A DNA stretch of 32,864 nt from Thermodesulfovibrio sp. GTDB lineage: Bacteria; Nitrospirota; Thermodesulfovibrionia; Thermodesulfovibrionales; Thermodesulfovibrionaceae. Both the position numbers and the translations under genes were made by a program. The notes below the pieces were generated by a model, which saw only the letters and a list, made by a program, of their open reading frames with translations, was not told the DNA's origin and ran no database searches. Positions 1-6,477 of this stretch are shown piece after piece. The DNA lies in NCBI GenBank assembly GCA_026415995.1, contig JAOAGB010000063.1, positions 1 to 32,864 of the forward strand, given 5' to 3'. Positions within the stretch are counted from its first letter, which is position 1. Each line of letters starts with the position of its first letter.

Positions 1-615
1 ACCATAATAGGTCTTTAATTTATATAAAGTAAGTTCATCTGCAGAGGGTATATCTTTTTTTAAATCTTCTTCAGTTTTCTTTATAGCCTTTTCAATTTCA
101 TCTTTTATTTCTTTTGCAAGTATTCTCAAATCTCTTACTAAGGTAAGGCTCCAATAAAGCTCTTTGGTCTTTAAAATTAACTCTGACCGTTTCTTTTCGA
201 GCTCAGATTCAGAAACTTTTATACCTCCTTCTGCAGCAGTTTTGTAGCCAGAAATTTTGCCAAAGGTGTAAATGGGCTGTAAAACCTGCATTGTTAGCAT
301 TCCAAAAACACCATTAATTGTTGTTGACTTCACATCTGTTCTAATTTCAGGAGATATTGCTTCTTTTTCAGCCTTTGGTGAAGGTCCTCCGATTACCATA
401 AGTTCAATCTGTGGGAAAATAGCACCTTCAGCCTGATTCAGTTTTGCTTTGTAAATTTCAATATCCCTCTTATATTCTCCAAGTTCAGGATGAAATCTTA
501 TAACTCTCTCTATACAACCTTTGAGATCCAGAGATAAAGTTTCTTCTCCATAGCTTAAACCAGGAAACAAAAAAATAATTAAAAAAATTAAAATCCTAAA
601 TTTTACCAAACACAT
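1..615 (-). CDS. TolC-family outer membrane protein (3' end beyond window)
   Basis: The N-terminal 205 codons of a TolC/OEP-like outer membrane channel; the stop lies off the left edge. I translated it from the minus strand. It opens with a hydrophobic signal peptide (about residues 6-22, ending FPGLSYG) and continues with an amphipathic helical region typical of the family (LSLDLKGCIERVI near residue 27, then LQPIYTFGKISGYK followed by long Glu/Lys-rich helices). The chosen ATG has GGAGGT about 11 nt upstream, inside the end of mlaD, so the two genes overlap by 20 nt and are probably coupled. Its place as last gene of an MlaEFD-type operon suggests an outer-membrane partner for lipid or solute transport; that link is inferred. 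Confidence 0.8.
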   Translation of the reverse strand, partial: MCLVKFRILIFLIIFLFPGLSYGEETLSLDLKGCIERVIRFHPELGEYKRDIEIYKAKLNQAEGAIFPQIELMVIGGPSPKAEKEAISPEIRTDVKSTTINGVFGMLTMQVLQPIYTFGKISGYKTAAEGGIKVSESELEKKRSELILKTKELYWSLTLVRDLRILAKEIKDEIEKAIKKTEEDLKKDIPSADELTLYKLKTYYG

Positions 616-1039
616 ATTTAGATAACACCTCCTCTATGTCTACTGATGATTCTGTTTCTCTAATTTTACCACCTTGTGCTAAATATTTCTCAGCCCCACC
701 TGGTGTAATCTGTATATATTTCTCTCCAATAAGGCCCTTGGTTCTAACAGAAGCGGTTGAATCTTCAGGTATTTTAATAGAGCTATTAATTCTAATCTCA
801 ACTATTGCTTGATACTTTTCATTAATTGTAACCTTTTCTACAGAACCTACAGGAACACCAGCTATTTCCACAACTGACCCCTTTTTAATTCCTCCAACCT
901 TATCAAATTCTGCATATAAATTATAATATCCTGTAGAGAACAAATCAATTTTACCAAGCTTAAAGGAAAGATATCCTAATGCAATTATCCCTATAAGTAC
1001 AAATATACCTACTGCTATTTCAAGATTTTCTCTCTTCAT
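596..1039 (-). CDS. mlaD: MlaD/MCE-domain substrate-binding protein
   Basis: Periplasmic lipid-binding component of an Mla (MCE) ABC transporter, anchored in the inner membrane. One N-terminal membrane helix (about residues 8-26) is followed by a single MCE domain, recognised by DKVGGIKKGSVVEIAGVPVG and GLIGEKYIQITPGG. Length 147 aa is normal for a one-domain MlaD. An ATG 12 nt upstream is also open, but GGAGGTAAAA sits directly before the ATG used here and would lie inside the codons of the longer form, so the shorter start is preferred. It overlaps the end of mlaF by 20 nt. MCE domains form hexameric rings that pass phospholipids between membranes (family knowledge); direction of transport cannot be read here. 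Confidence 0.9.
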   Translation of the reverse strand: MKRENLEIAVGIFVLIGIIALGYLSFKLGKIDLFSTGYYNLYAEFDKVGGIKKGSVVEIAGVPVGSVEKVTINEKYQAIVEIRINSSIKIPEDSTASVRTKGLIGEKYIQITPGGAEKYLAQGGKIRETESSVDIEEVLSKYVFGKI

Positions 1040-1775
1040 TTTTACCTCCATTTTCTATTCCCATTATAAAATTTTTTACAATAATATTCTCACTTTTCTG
1101 AATTTCCTCAGGAGTACCAACTTCAACAATTTTACCTTCATGAAGCATGGCAACTCTGTCTGAAATTTCAAATATTTCTGGAATCTCGTGGCTTATTATT
1201 AATCCTGTAAAACCATACTGTTTCTGTGTATCTCTTATAAGTTTATGAATGGAACGAACAAGTATAGGGTCAAGCCCTGTAGTAGGCTCATCAAAAAGTA
1301 TTATTTTTGGTTTTCCAATAAGGGCTCTTGCAAGGGCTACTCTTTTACGCATCCCGCCACTAAGCTCAGCAGGATATTTGTATTCCATGCCTTTCAGTCC
1401 AACATCTGCAAGTGCTATTAAAACTTTTTCGTTTATGATGTTTTTATCAAGCTTTGTTTTTTCTCTCAAGGGAAAGGCCACATTTTCGTAAACAGTCATT
1501 GAATCAAAGAGTGCTCCACCCTGAAAAACAACTCCTATTTCTGCCCTTATCTCATCAAGCTTGCTTCCTTTAAGTTCTGTGATATCTTGCCCTTTTATAA
1601 ATATACTTCCTCTGTCAGGCTTTAGTAATCCTACAATATGTTTTAAAAGGACAGATTTACCGCCTCCACTTCTTCCAATAATTGCTGTTACCTCTCCCTC
1701 ATTAATAGTAAGATTTACCCCCTTTAAAACATCCTGTTTTCCAAAAGATTTGTAAAGTTCTTTTATTTCAATCAT
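1020..1775 (-). CDS. mlaF: MlaF ABC transporter ATPase
   Basis: Cytoplasmic ATPase that powers the MlaE permease. Seen: Walker A GRSGGGKS (34-41), signature LSGGM (138-142), Walker B IILFDEPTTG (about 158-167) and a later switch His in ISHE. Length 251 aa fits the family. The frame stays open 30 nt further upstream, but the ATG used here overlaps the mlaE stop as ATGA and starts with MIEIKELYKSF, the usual family N-terminus. It is the second gene of the mlaE-mlaF-mlaD-tolC operon. No MlaB-type STAS subunit or periplasmic MlaC is encoded next to it, although MlaFEDB complexes in Escherichia coli have one. Confidence 0.93.
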   Translation of the reverse strand: MIEIKELYKSFGKQDVLKGVNLTINEGEVTAIIGRSGGGKSVLLKHIVGLLKPDRGSIFIKGQDITELKGSKLDEIRAEIGVVFQGGALFDSMTVYENVAFPLREKTKLDKNIINEKVLIALADVGLKGMEYKYPAELSGGMRKRVALARALIGKPKIILFDEPTTGLDPILVRSIHKLIRDTQKQYGFTGLIISHEIPEIFEISDRVAMLHEGKIVEVGTPEEIQKSENIIVKNFIMGIENGGKNEERKS

Positions 1776-2542
1776 AAGAGAAATGCTCCAAGCATATAAT
1801 CCCACAGGAGAATTACTACAGATGAAAGTACCACAGCATTTGTGGTAGCTCTGCTTACTCCTCTTGCTCCATAACCCGCGTTATAACCCATATAGGTACA
1901 AATCCATGTTACAAGAAGTCCAAAACTCAATGATTTATATAGACCAATCCTTATATCTTCCATATCAACATAAAGCTCCATCTGGGCAAAGTATGTTCCT
2001 TCGCTTAGACCAAGAGCATGAACTGATACAAGATAGCCTCCATATATTCCAACTACATCAAATATTGCTGTAAGCAGAGGAAAAGTTACTATACCTGCAA
2101 GAATATTGGGTACTATTACATATTTTATAGGATTAACTGCCATAACAGTAAGTGCGTCTATCTGTTCAGTAATCCTCATTATGCCAATTTCTGCAGTTAT
2201 TGCTGATCCCGCTCTTCCAGTAACCATTAATGCACATAGTACAGGACCTAATTCTCTAATAAGTGAAAGAGCAACCACAGGGCCTAATAATGCCTCTGCA
2301 CCGAATTTATTAAGAGCATAAAATCCTTGAAGAGCAAGAACCATTCCGCTGAAAGCTCCTGTAAAAATAACCACTATCATTGATTTATTGCCAAAAAATT
2401 TTATTTGTCTCAGTAAATTTTTAAATCTAAATGGCGGAGTAAAAATGTGAAAAATTACTTCTGAGAGGAATATAAAAATTCTTCCTAAAAATAGCCATAA
2501 ATTTATTACTCTAATACCAATATATCTAAATATTAAGTTCAT
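1772..2542 (-). CDS. mlaE: MlaE-family lipid transporter permease
   Basis: Integral inner-membrane permease of the MCE transporter. The 256-aa protein has several hydrophobic helices and the conserved family stretch around GAFSGMVLALQG (about 62-73), ELGPVLCALMVTGRAGSAITAEIG (about 117-140) and the C-terminal SVVILLWDYMLGAFLL. It heads the operon and its stop overlaps the mlaF start. No convincing Shine-Dalgarno precedes the ATG; promoter-like boxes lie just upstream, so the leader is very short. Assignment to the MlaE/YrbE family is secure, the transported lipid is not. Confidence 0.92.
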   Translation of the reverse strand: MNLIFRYIGIRVINLWLFLGRIFIFLSEVIFHIFTPPFRFKNLLRQIKFFGNKSMIVVIFTGAFSGMVLALQGFYALNKFGAEALLGPVVALSLIRELGPVLCALMVTGRAGSAITAEIGIMRITEQIDALTVMAVNPIKYVIVPNILAGIVTFPLLTAIFDVVGIYGGYLVSVHALGLSEGTYFAQMELYVDMEDIRIGLYKSLSFGLLVTWICTYMGYNAGYGARGVSRATTNAVVLSSVVILLWDYMLGAFLL

Positions 2543-2552
2543 TGAAGTTTTA

Positions 2553-2591
2553 AGATATCTCTTTTATATTTTTTTTGTCAATATAAAGCAA
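2553..2591 (-). promoter_or_regulatory. Candidate mlaE operon promoter
   Basis: Two overlapping sigma-70-like solutions read toward mlaE. One is TTGCTT (2586-2591), 17 nt, TATAAA (2563-2568). The other is a perfect -35 TTGACA (2576-2581) with 17 nt to ATATCT (2553-2558). Either predicts an untranslated leader of at most about 15 nt. No transcript data; the assignment is by eye. Confidence 0.5.
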
Positions 2592-2681
2592 TCCTTGAAA
2601 TTATTAATAAATGATTAAGTTTAATTGAAAAAAAACAAACAGATTCTGATAACTTTATTCATACAGTATTAAAAATATCAC

Positions 2682-2709
2682 GGAATTATCCTATAGATAG
2701 GGAATTATC
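2682..2709. repeat. Direct repeat flanking a small palindrome
   Basis: GGAATTATC occurs twice (2682-2690 and 2701-2709, 19 nt apart) around the inverted repeat CCTAT-AG-ATAGG (2690-2701). It lies in the 223-nt gap between mlaE and tRNA-His, which otherwise shows no gene. It could be an operator or a remnant; there is no partner copy I could find nearby. Confidence 0.35.
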
Positions 2710-2765
2710 TCAAATGAAGATAAAAAAGGAAAAAATTAAATATAAATGGTAATTATAAAAAATAC

Positions 2766-2842
2766 TGGGGCGGATGACGGGATTCGAACCCGCAGCACCT
2801 GGAGCCACAGTCCAGTGCTCTAACCTTTGAGCTACATCCGCC
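2766..2842 (-). tRNA. tRNA-His (GTG)
   Basis: Cloverleaf readable on the minus strand: acceptor GCGGATG/CATCCGC, anticodon stem CTGGA/TCCAG with loop CTGTGGC giving anticodon GTG, and T-arm with GGTTCGAAT. The extra 5' G (position -1) opposite discriminator C73 is the identity mark of tRNA-His. The 3' CCA is encoded in the DNA (TGG at 2766-2768 on the plus strand). Only two bases separate it from the upstream tRNA-Arg. Confidence 0.96.
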
Positions 2843-2844
2843 AA

Positions 2845-2918
<74 letters not shown>

Positions 2919-2928
2919 AAGATAATAT

Positions 2929-2958
2929 ATTTTAAAAATTTTATCCTTTTTATTGCAA
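2929..2958 (-). promoter_or_regulatory. Candidate tRNA operon promoter
   Basis: Read on the minus strand: TTGCAA (2953-2958), 18 nt, TAAAAT (2929-2934), predicting a start about four bases before tRNA-Arg. It is divergent from the extended -10 of the small plus-strand gene at 2977. Judged by eye only. Confidence 0.4.
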
Positions 2959-2962
2959 CATT

Positions 2963-2971
2963 TGATATAAT
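2963..2971 (+). promoter_or_regulatory. Extended -10 promoter for the zinc-ribbon gene
   Basis: TGATATAAT is a consensus -10 (TATAAT, 2966-2971) with the TGn extension, which can work without a -35. The start codon at 2977 is five bases after the box, so transcription would begin at or next to the ATG. Confidence 0.55.
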
Positions 2972-2976
2972 CAGAA

Positions 2977-3219
2977 ATGCAAAAGAAAATTTATGAAATT
3001 GAGGAAAAATGCATAATAAAACAAAAATTTGGAAAATGTCTTATACCTTTTAGAGCTGCTCTTTTCTGCCTTGACTGTCTTACTATTCACATTAAAGATA
3101 AATGTCCAAACTGTCTTTCTACTAATTCAGTTAGACTTATTGAGCTTTTTATATCGACACCAGATGCGACTGAAGAACAAATCAAAGAGGTCATTCATAA
3201 AAAATTCATTCAAATATAA
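2977..3219 (+). CDS. Small zinc-ribbon protein, function unknown
   Basis: An 80-aa protein I do not recognise as a named family. It carries two CxxC pairs, CLDC and CPNC, separated by eight residues (about 31-46), the pattern of a compact zinc ribbon, plus two earlier cysteines (C12 and C21). There is no signal peptide or membrane helix. There is no Shine-Dalgarno before the ATG; instead a consensus extended -10 lies five bases upstream, so a leaderless message is likely. It stands alone, divergent from the tRNA pair and convergent with the cytochrome b gene. The codon use looks like that of its neighbours and overlapping frames are short, which supports it as a real gene. Confidence 0.6.
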   Translation: MQKKIYEIEEKCIIKQKFGKCLIPFRAALFCLDCLTIHIKDKCPNCLSTNSVRLIELFISTPDATEEQIKEVIHKKFIQI

Positions 3220-3324
3220 CAACTTTTAAGCTTTTAAACAAATTTTGTTAAAAACTCTGTTAATCCTTTAAAAAACTTACGATAAAAAATGGAGAAATTG
3301 CTATTTGCTTAAATTTATAGCATT

Positions 3325-3981
3325 TTAGTTTTTCTTTATTTCTTCATACCAGAGGGAATGTCTGTGCTTTACATATTCTTCATCTATATAACCTGTTAAC
3401 ATGCTTTTCAAAAGAGGCCAGTTTGACCTGAATAATAAAACTGTTCCCACATGAATAATAAAGGCAAAGATAAAAATGAAACCAGATAAAGTATGAATAA
3501 GAGTATTTATTGATTCAGCTAAAGGTGACAAAACAATCCATTCTAAATTTTTCAAAACCTTTATAATTCCTGTTACTGTTAATAAGATTATGATAAAACC
3601 TATTCCCACATAAGCAATTCTTTGCTCAGGAAGATATTTTTCTGATGGTGGCTCTTTACCCAAGCCAATCATAGCTCCTATGACTTTGATGCTTTTAGAA
3701 ATATCTCCCCTTTTTGGTAAAAGGGCAAAATCCCTTCTCAATCCATGATAAAATATATGAAAAATTACTGCAGATACAAAAACAACAGAGGCAACATAAT
3801 GCACTATAGTGACATTGTAAAAATCTGCTGTCCATCCAAAACCTGGGATCTCAGTAATATAGTATCTTTTATAAAGAGGAAGACATCCAAGTCCTGTAAA
3901 AAGAAGTACTATACCTGAAAAAGCTATGATCCAGTGTTCTATGATTTCAATTAAGCTATGTCTTTTAATTTTATTTTTCAT
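3325..3981 (-). CDS. Formate dehydrogenase gamma-like cytochrome b subunit
   Basis: A 218-aa integral membrane cytochrome b of the FdnI/FdoI type. Four hydrophobic helices (about 17-33, 57-80, 123-145 and 160-185) carry candidate heme ligands H16, H61, H75, H79, H163 and H177. The segment KYLPEQRIAYVGIG before helix 3 resembles the family hallmark. Such subunits pass electrons between a periplasmic Fe-S subunit and the quinone pool. Its start overlaps the end of the Fe-S protein gene by 11 nt, so the two are surely partners. No molybdopterin catalytic subunit is encoded nearby, so formate as substrate is not supported by context. Confidence 0.83.
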   Translation of the reverse strand: MKNKIKRHSLIEIIEHWIIAFSGIVLLFTGLGCLPLYKRYYITEIPGFGWTADFYNVTIVHYVASVVFVSAVIFHIFYHGLRRDFALLPKRGDISKSIKVIGAMIGLGKEPPSEKYLPEQRIAYVGIGFIIILLTVTGIIKVLKNLEWIVLSPLAESINTLIHTLSGFIFIFAFIIHVGTVLLFRSNWPLLKSMLTGYIDEEYVKHRHSLWYEEIKKN

Positions 3982-4948
3982 CTTCCCTTTCCTTCTTGGA
4001 GCTTTTCTTAGACAATACTGCTCCTATACTTGCTCCAATCATGGATAAAAAGCCAGAAACTAAGACTATCTTGCCAATTGGGTTGAAAGTTGATTCTATC
4101 TTATTTTCTATTTTAACTGGCATCTGAAATCTATCTTTCTTTCCATTTATGACCTTCTCTATTGTTTCGAAGGGAATTTTAGATAGATACGAAGTAGATG
4201 TGCCACCATTTTGTGTATTTCCATAAATATATAATCCTTCTGCTTTTGCTCTACTATAGGCCATGTCAAAAACCTCTTTTCTTCTACCAAACATAAATAC
4301 TGCCTTATCCCCGAGTCTCTCTCTACAAGCAATTACACAGGCAGGTTCCTCACCTTTTTTTATCCTATCTTTACAAAGATCGCACTTATACATAACACCA
4401 CCACCTGCATACTTTGGCAAAATATCTAAATATATGCCTACACCAGCCTGTCTCTGAGGTATATGCCAAGGACAAACGTCCCTACATTTTGCTCCACCAA
4501 AGCATAGTTTGTCATTTATCACAGAATTACCCTCCGGTCCTTTTGTTAATGCACCAAAAGGGCATTCTCTCACACATGGCGGATTATCACAATGCATACA
4601 TCTTCTCGGTATATTAACCTCTTGACCATCAATATTTATCTTCTGAACAAATATCCAATTGTATGGAGTTAAAGTATCAATCTTATCCCTTTTATCTGAC
4701 CAATCTTCATAGCTTTTTCTTGGCCAGTAAGGAGGAATCGGCTTTTTAGGCTCAGGGAATCTATCCCTATTATATTCTCTACAAGCTTTTACACATCTTG
4801 GCATTATTTCGCCTTTACATCCATCACATTTAGTAAGATCAATTATTGTTGCATATTTGCCTTCAATAGCCTCTGCTTGATTGCCCAATAAAAATGAACC
4901 CAAAAGAGTTGAAGAAAAAGCAAGAAATCCTCTTCTTGAAATCTTCAT
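3971..4948 (-). CDS. Tat-exported four-cluster ferredoxin subunit with C-terminal anchor
   Basis: A 325-aa Fe-S electron-transfer subunit of the FdnH/HybA/PsrB class. It has a twin-arginine signal SRRGFLAF (4-11) with a hydrophobic core to about residue 27. Cysteine groups are C41/C44/C52/C56, C117/C120/C125/C129, C149/C155/C159 and C189/C192/C204/C208. A C-terminal membrane helix lies at about 293-315, as in FdnH. The third group has Gly152 where the usual CxxCxxCxxxC pattern has its second Cys, so that cluster may be [3Fe-4S] or differently ligated. The Shine-Dalgarno AAGGAGG is preceded by a small hairpin. It is co-transcribed with the downstream cytochrome b and upstream fmdB and csoR-like genes. 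Confidence 0.87.
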   Translation of the reverse strand: MKISRRGFLAFSSTLLGSFLLGNQAEAIEGKYATIIDLTKCDGCKGEIMPRCVKACREYNRDRFPEPKKPIPPYWPRKSYEDWSDKRDKIDTLTPYNWIFVQKINIDGQEVNIPRRCMHCDNPPCVRECPFGALTKGPEGNSVINDKLCFGGAKCRDVCPWHIPQRQAGVGIYLDILPKYAGGGVMYKCDLCKDRIKKGEEPACVIACRERLGDKAVFMFGRRKEVFDMAYSRAKAEGLYIYGNTQNGGTSTSYLSKIPFETIEKVINGKKDRFQMPVKIENKIESTFNPIGKIVLVSGFLSMIGASIGAVLSKKSSKKEREDEK

Positions 4949-4962
4949 TATATAACCTCCTT

Positions 4963-4975
4963 CGGCAAACTGCCG
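4963..4975 (-). promoter_or_regulatory. Hairpin just upstream of the Fe-S gene RBS
   Basis: The 40-nt gap between fmdB and the Fe-S gene contains the inverted repeat CGGCA-GTT-TGCCG (minus strand) immediately followed by AAGGAGG. It has no U-tract, so it is more likely an mRNA stabiliser or processing or translation-control element than a terminator. Confidence 0.4.
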
Positions 4976-4988
4976 ATTAGCTTATCCT

Positions 4989-5171
4989 TCAACCGCCTGA
5001 GTTAAAATAAGGATTACAACTTATAACATTACTAGAAAATTGAGAAATTAATTTTTCTGTTTCATTAGTTCCGCAAATAGGACATTTTTCTTTTTCATCC
5101 CTTTTATTCACTGATTTAAATACTTCAAAAGTATTTAAGCATTTTTTACACCTATATTCATATACTGGCAT
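4989..5171 (-). CDS. FmdB-family zinc-ribbon protein
   Basis: A 60-aa putative regulatory zinc-ribbon protein. It starts MPVYEYRCKKC and has a second pair CPIC, the FmdB/CxxC_CXXC_SSSS signature, with a Ser-rich tail (QFSSN). Family members often sit beside redox or C1 enzymes; their biochemical role is poorly known. GGAGGT six bases before the ATG. It follows the csoR-like gene by 11 nt and precedes the Fe-S subunit by 40 nt, so it is part of the same operon. Confidence 0.85.
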   Translation of the reverse strand: MPVYEYRCKKCLNTFEVFKSVNKRDEKEKCPICGTNETEKLISQFSSNVISCNPYFNSGG

Positions 5172-5182
5172 ACAAACACCTC

Positions 5183-5446
5183 CTATACCGCAGAAATATA
5201 TGTTTTGATAACCTTCTCTATGTCTTTTTCAAGCTTATCTATAGAGCTTTCATTTTTATTTAAGCAATCTTTAAGATAAAATTTTACAATTAAAAAACCC
5301 GCACCCTTAAGAGCTCCATTTATGGAGGCAAATTGGGTTATTATTTCCTCACAAGCCCTTCCAGATTCAATCATTCGTTGTAATCCCCTTAACTGTCCCT
5401 CTATTCTTTTTAGTCTTTGAATTAATTTCGTTTTATTTTCCACCAC
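5183..5446 (-). CDS. CsoR/CstR-family sulfur- or metal-responsive repressor
   Basis: An 87-aa all-helical DUF156-family repressor (RLKRIEGQLRGLQRMIE near the N-terminus is the family signature). C32 and C61 are present, but the position four residues before C61, His in copper-sensing CsoR, is Tyr57. A two-Cys, no-His arrangement is the pattern of the persulfide sensor CstR, whose cysteines are C31 and C60 in Staphylococcus aureus. The start is GTG with AAGG seven bases upstream; a second GTG follows directly. As first gene of the fmdB/Fe-S/cytochrome b operon it probably represses its own transcription. Sensing of persulfide rather than metal is inferred from the residues only. Confidence 0.85.
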   Translation of the reverse strand: MVENKTKLIQRLKRIEGQLRGLQRMIESGRACEEIITQFASINGALKGAGFLIVKFYLKDCLNKNESSIDKLEKDIEKVIKTYISAV

Positions 5447-5450
5447 TTTG

Positions 5451-5468
5451 ATACCTTACCCCCTTATC
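5451..5468. promoter_or_regulatory. Candidate CsoR/CstR operator (G/C tract)
   Basis: Plus-strand ATACC-TTA-CCCCC-TTAT lies between the csoR-like promoter and its start codon. A run of C/G flanked by A/T steps is the usual core of CsoR/RcnR/CstR operators. A second shorter element GAGGGTAT lies at 5514-5521 on the lysR side. Neither is a clean inverted repeat, so this is tentative. Confidence 0.35.
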
Positions 5469-5479
5469 TTATTTTTTAT

Positions 5480-5509
5480 AATATAAAATAAGCTTAATTT
5501 TGATGTCAA
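5480..5509 (-). promoter_or_regulatory. Promoter of the csoR-fmdB-Fe-S-cytb operon
   Basis: Minus strand: consensus TTGACA (5504-5509), 18 nt, TATATT (5480-5485). This predicts a start near 5473, leaving about 26 nt of leader that contains the G-tract candidate operator. Confidence 0.55.
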
Positions 5510-5529
5510 TAATGAGGGTATAATTTTGC

Positions 5530-5558
5530 TTGATTATTAAAAATTTTTATGCTAAAAT
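5530..5558 (+). promoter_or_regulatory. Promoter of the lysR-type gene
   Basis: TTGATT (5530-5535), 17 nt, TAAAAT (5553-5558), placing the start of transcription near 5565, within a few bases of the ATG at 5569. The in-frame TTG at 5530 is part of the -35 and is therefore an unlikely start codon. Confidence 0.55.
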
Positions 5559-5568
5559 TAATTTGTTT

Positions 5569-6477
5569 ATGGAAGACCATAAATTAAAAATATTTTGCAC
5601 TGTCGCAGAAACTAAGAGTTTCTCTAAAACTTCTGAAATCATTCATCTCACTCAACCTGCAGTTAGCCTTCAGATTCAAGCCCTGGAAGAACTTTATGAA
5701 ACAAAATTGTTTGATCGTTCATCAGGTACCATAACCCTTACACCTTCTGGCGAAATTCTATATAAATATGCAAAACAAATATTAACATTATATGCGGAAG
5801 CTGCGAAAGAAATAAGCAAAATAACAGGACTTATAAAAGGCTGTGTAAAAATAGGAGCAGGAACAACTGTTGGAAACTATATACTACCTGCAGTAGCAGT
5901 TGACTTTAAAAAAAGGCATCCTAAAATAAGAGTCAGCATTTCAATAGGTAATGCTAAGAAAATATTAGAAATGCTAAATACCAGCATGATAGATTTTGGC
6001 ATAATTTCTGAAATGCCAGGAAAGAGTAAATTCAATGTGGAATCAATAATATCAGATGAGCTATGTGTAATCTGCCCATCCGATCATCCTTTATGTAAAC
6101 AGAAAACCGTATCAATATATGACGTAGTAAAGGAACCTTTTGTTATTAGAGAAGAGGGATCAAGTACAAGAGTAATAATTGAGAAGTTTCTTAATGATAA
6201 TGGCCTTAGTATTTCCGATTTACACATTGCCCTTATTTTAGGCTCAACAGGTTCAATTAAAGAGGCTGTTGAAAGAGGAATGGGACTTTCAATTGTCTCT
6301 AAATGGGCAATAAGAAAAGAAGTATCCTGTGGAAACTTAAAAGTTCTAAGGCTCAAAGAGGGTGAAATAACAAGAGATTTTTATGTGGTATTACCTAAAA
6401 ATTCAATACTTGCTCCAGCTGTTGAAGAGTTCATATCCTATCTAAAAAATTACTCCTACAGTGACCTTCTTTTATAA
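5569..6477 (+). CDS. LysR-family transcriptional regulator
   Basis: A 302-aa LysR-type regulator. The N-terminal winged helix-turn-helix is clear (LKIFCTVAETKSFSKTSEII, TQPAVSLQIQALEE, LFDRS), followed by a linker helix and a substrate-binding domain (GCVKIGAGTTVGNYILP onward). The domain order and length are standard. The ATG was chosen because the longer TTG start overlaps a good -35 box; it has no Shine-Dalgarno and is probably leaderless. It is divergent from the csoR-like operon, which LysR proteins often control, and its stop overlaps pyk tail to tail. The sequence recalls the CysB/CysL and selenium-associated LysR groups, but the effector cannot be assigned. Confidence 0.88.
   Translation: MEDHKLKIFCTVAETKSFSKTSEIIHLTQPAVSLQIQALEELYETKLFDRSSGTITLTPSGEILYKYAKQILTLYAEAAKEISKITGLIKGCVKIGAGTTVGNYILPAVAVDFKKRHPKIRVSISIGNAKKILEMLNTSMIDFGIISEMPGKSKFNVESIISDELCVICPSDHPLCKQKTVSIYDVVKEPFVIREEGSSTRVIIEKFLNDNGLSISDLHIALILGSTGSIKEAVERGMGLSIVSKWAIRKEVSCGNLKVLRLKEGEITRDFYVVLPKNSILAPAVEEFISYLKNYSYSDLLL

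Noticed and set aside
3235..3262. A/T-rich inverted repeat between the zinc-ribbon gene and the cytochrome b gene, possible bidirectional terminator
   Set aside because: The stem is almost all A-T with central mismatches and no clear GC core; it cannot be told from background in such AT-rich DNA.
5530..5568. Longer lysR start at TTG 5530
   Set aside because: The TTG is part of a good -35 box with a -10 at 17 nt, and the extra 13 residues are not typical of LysR proteins.
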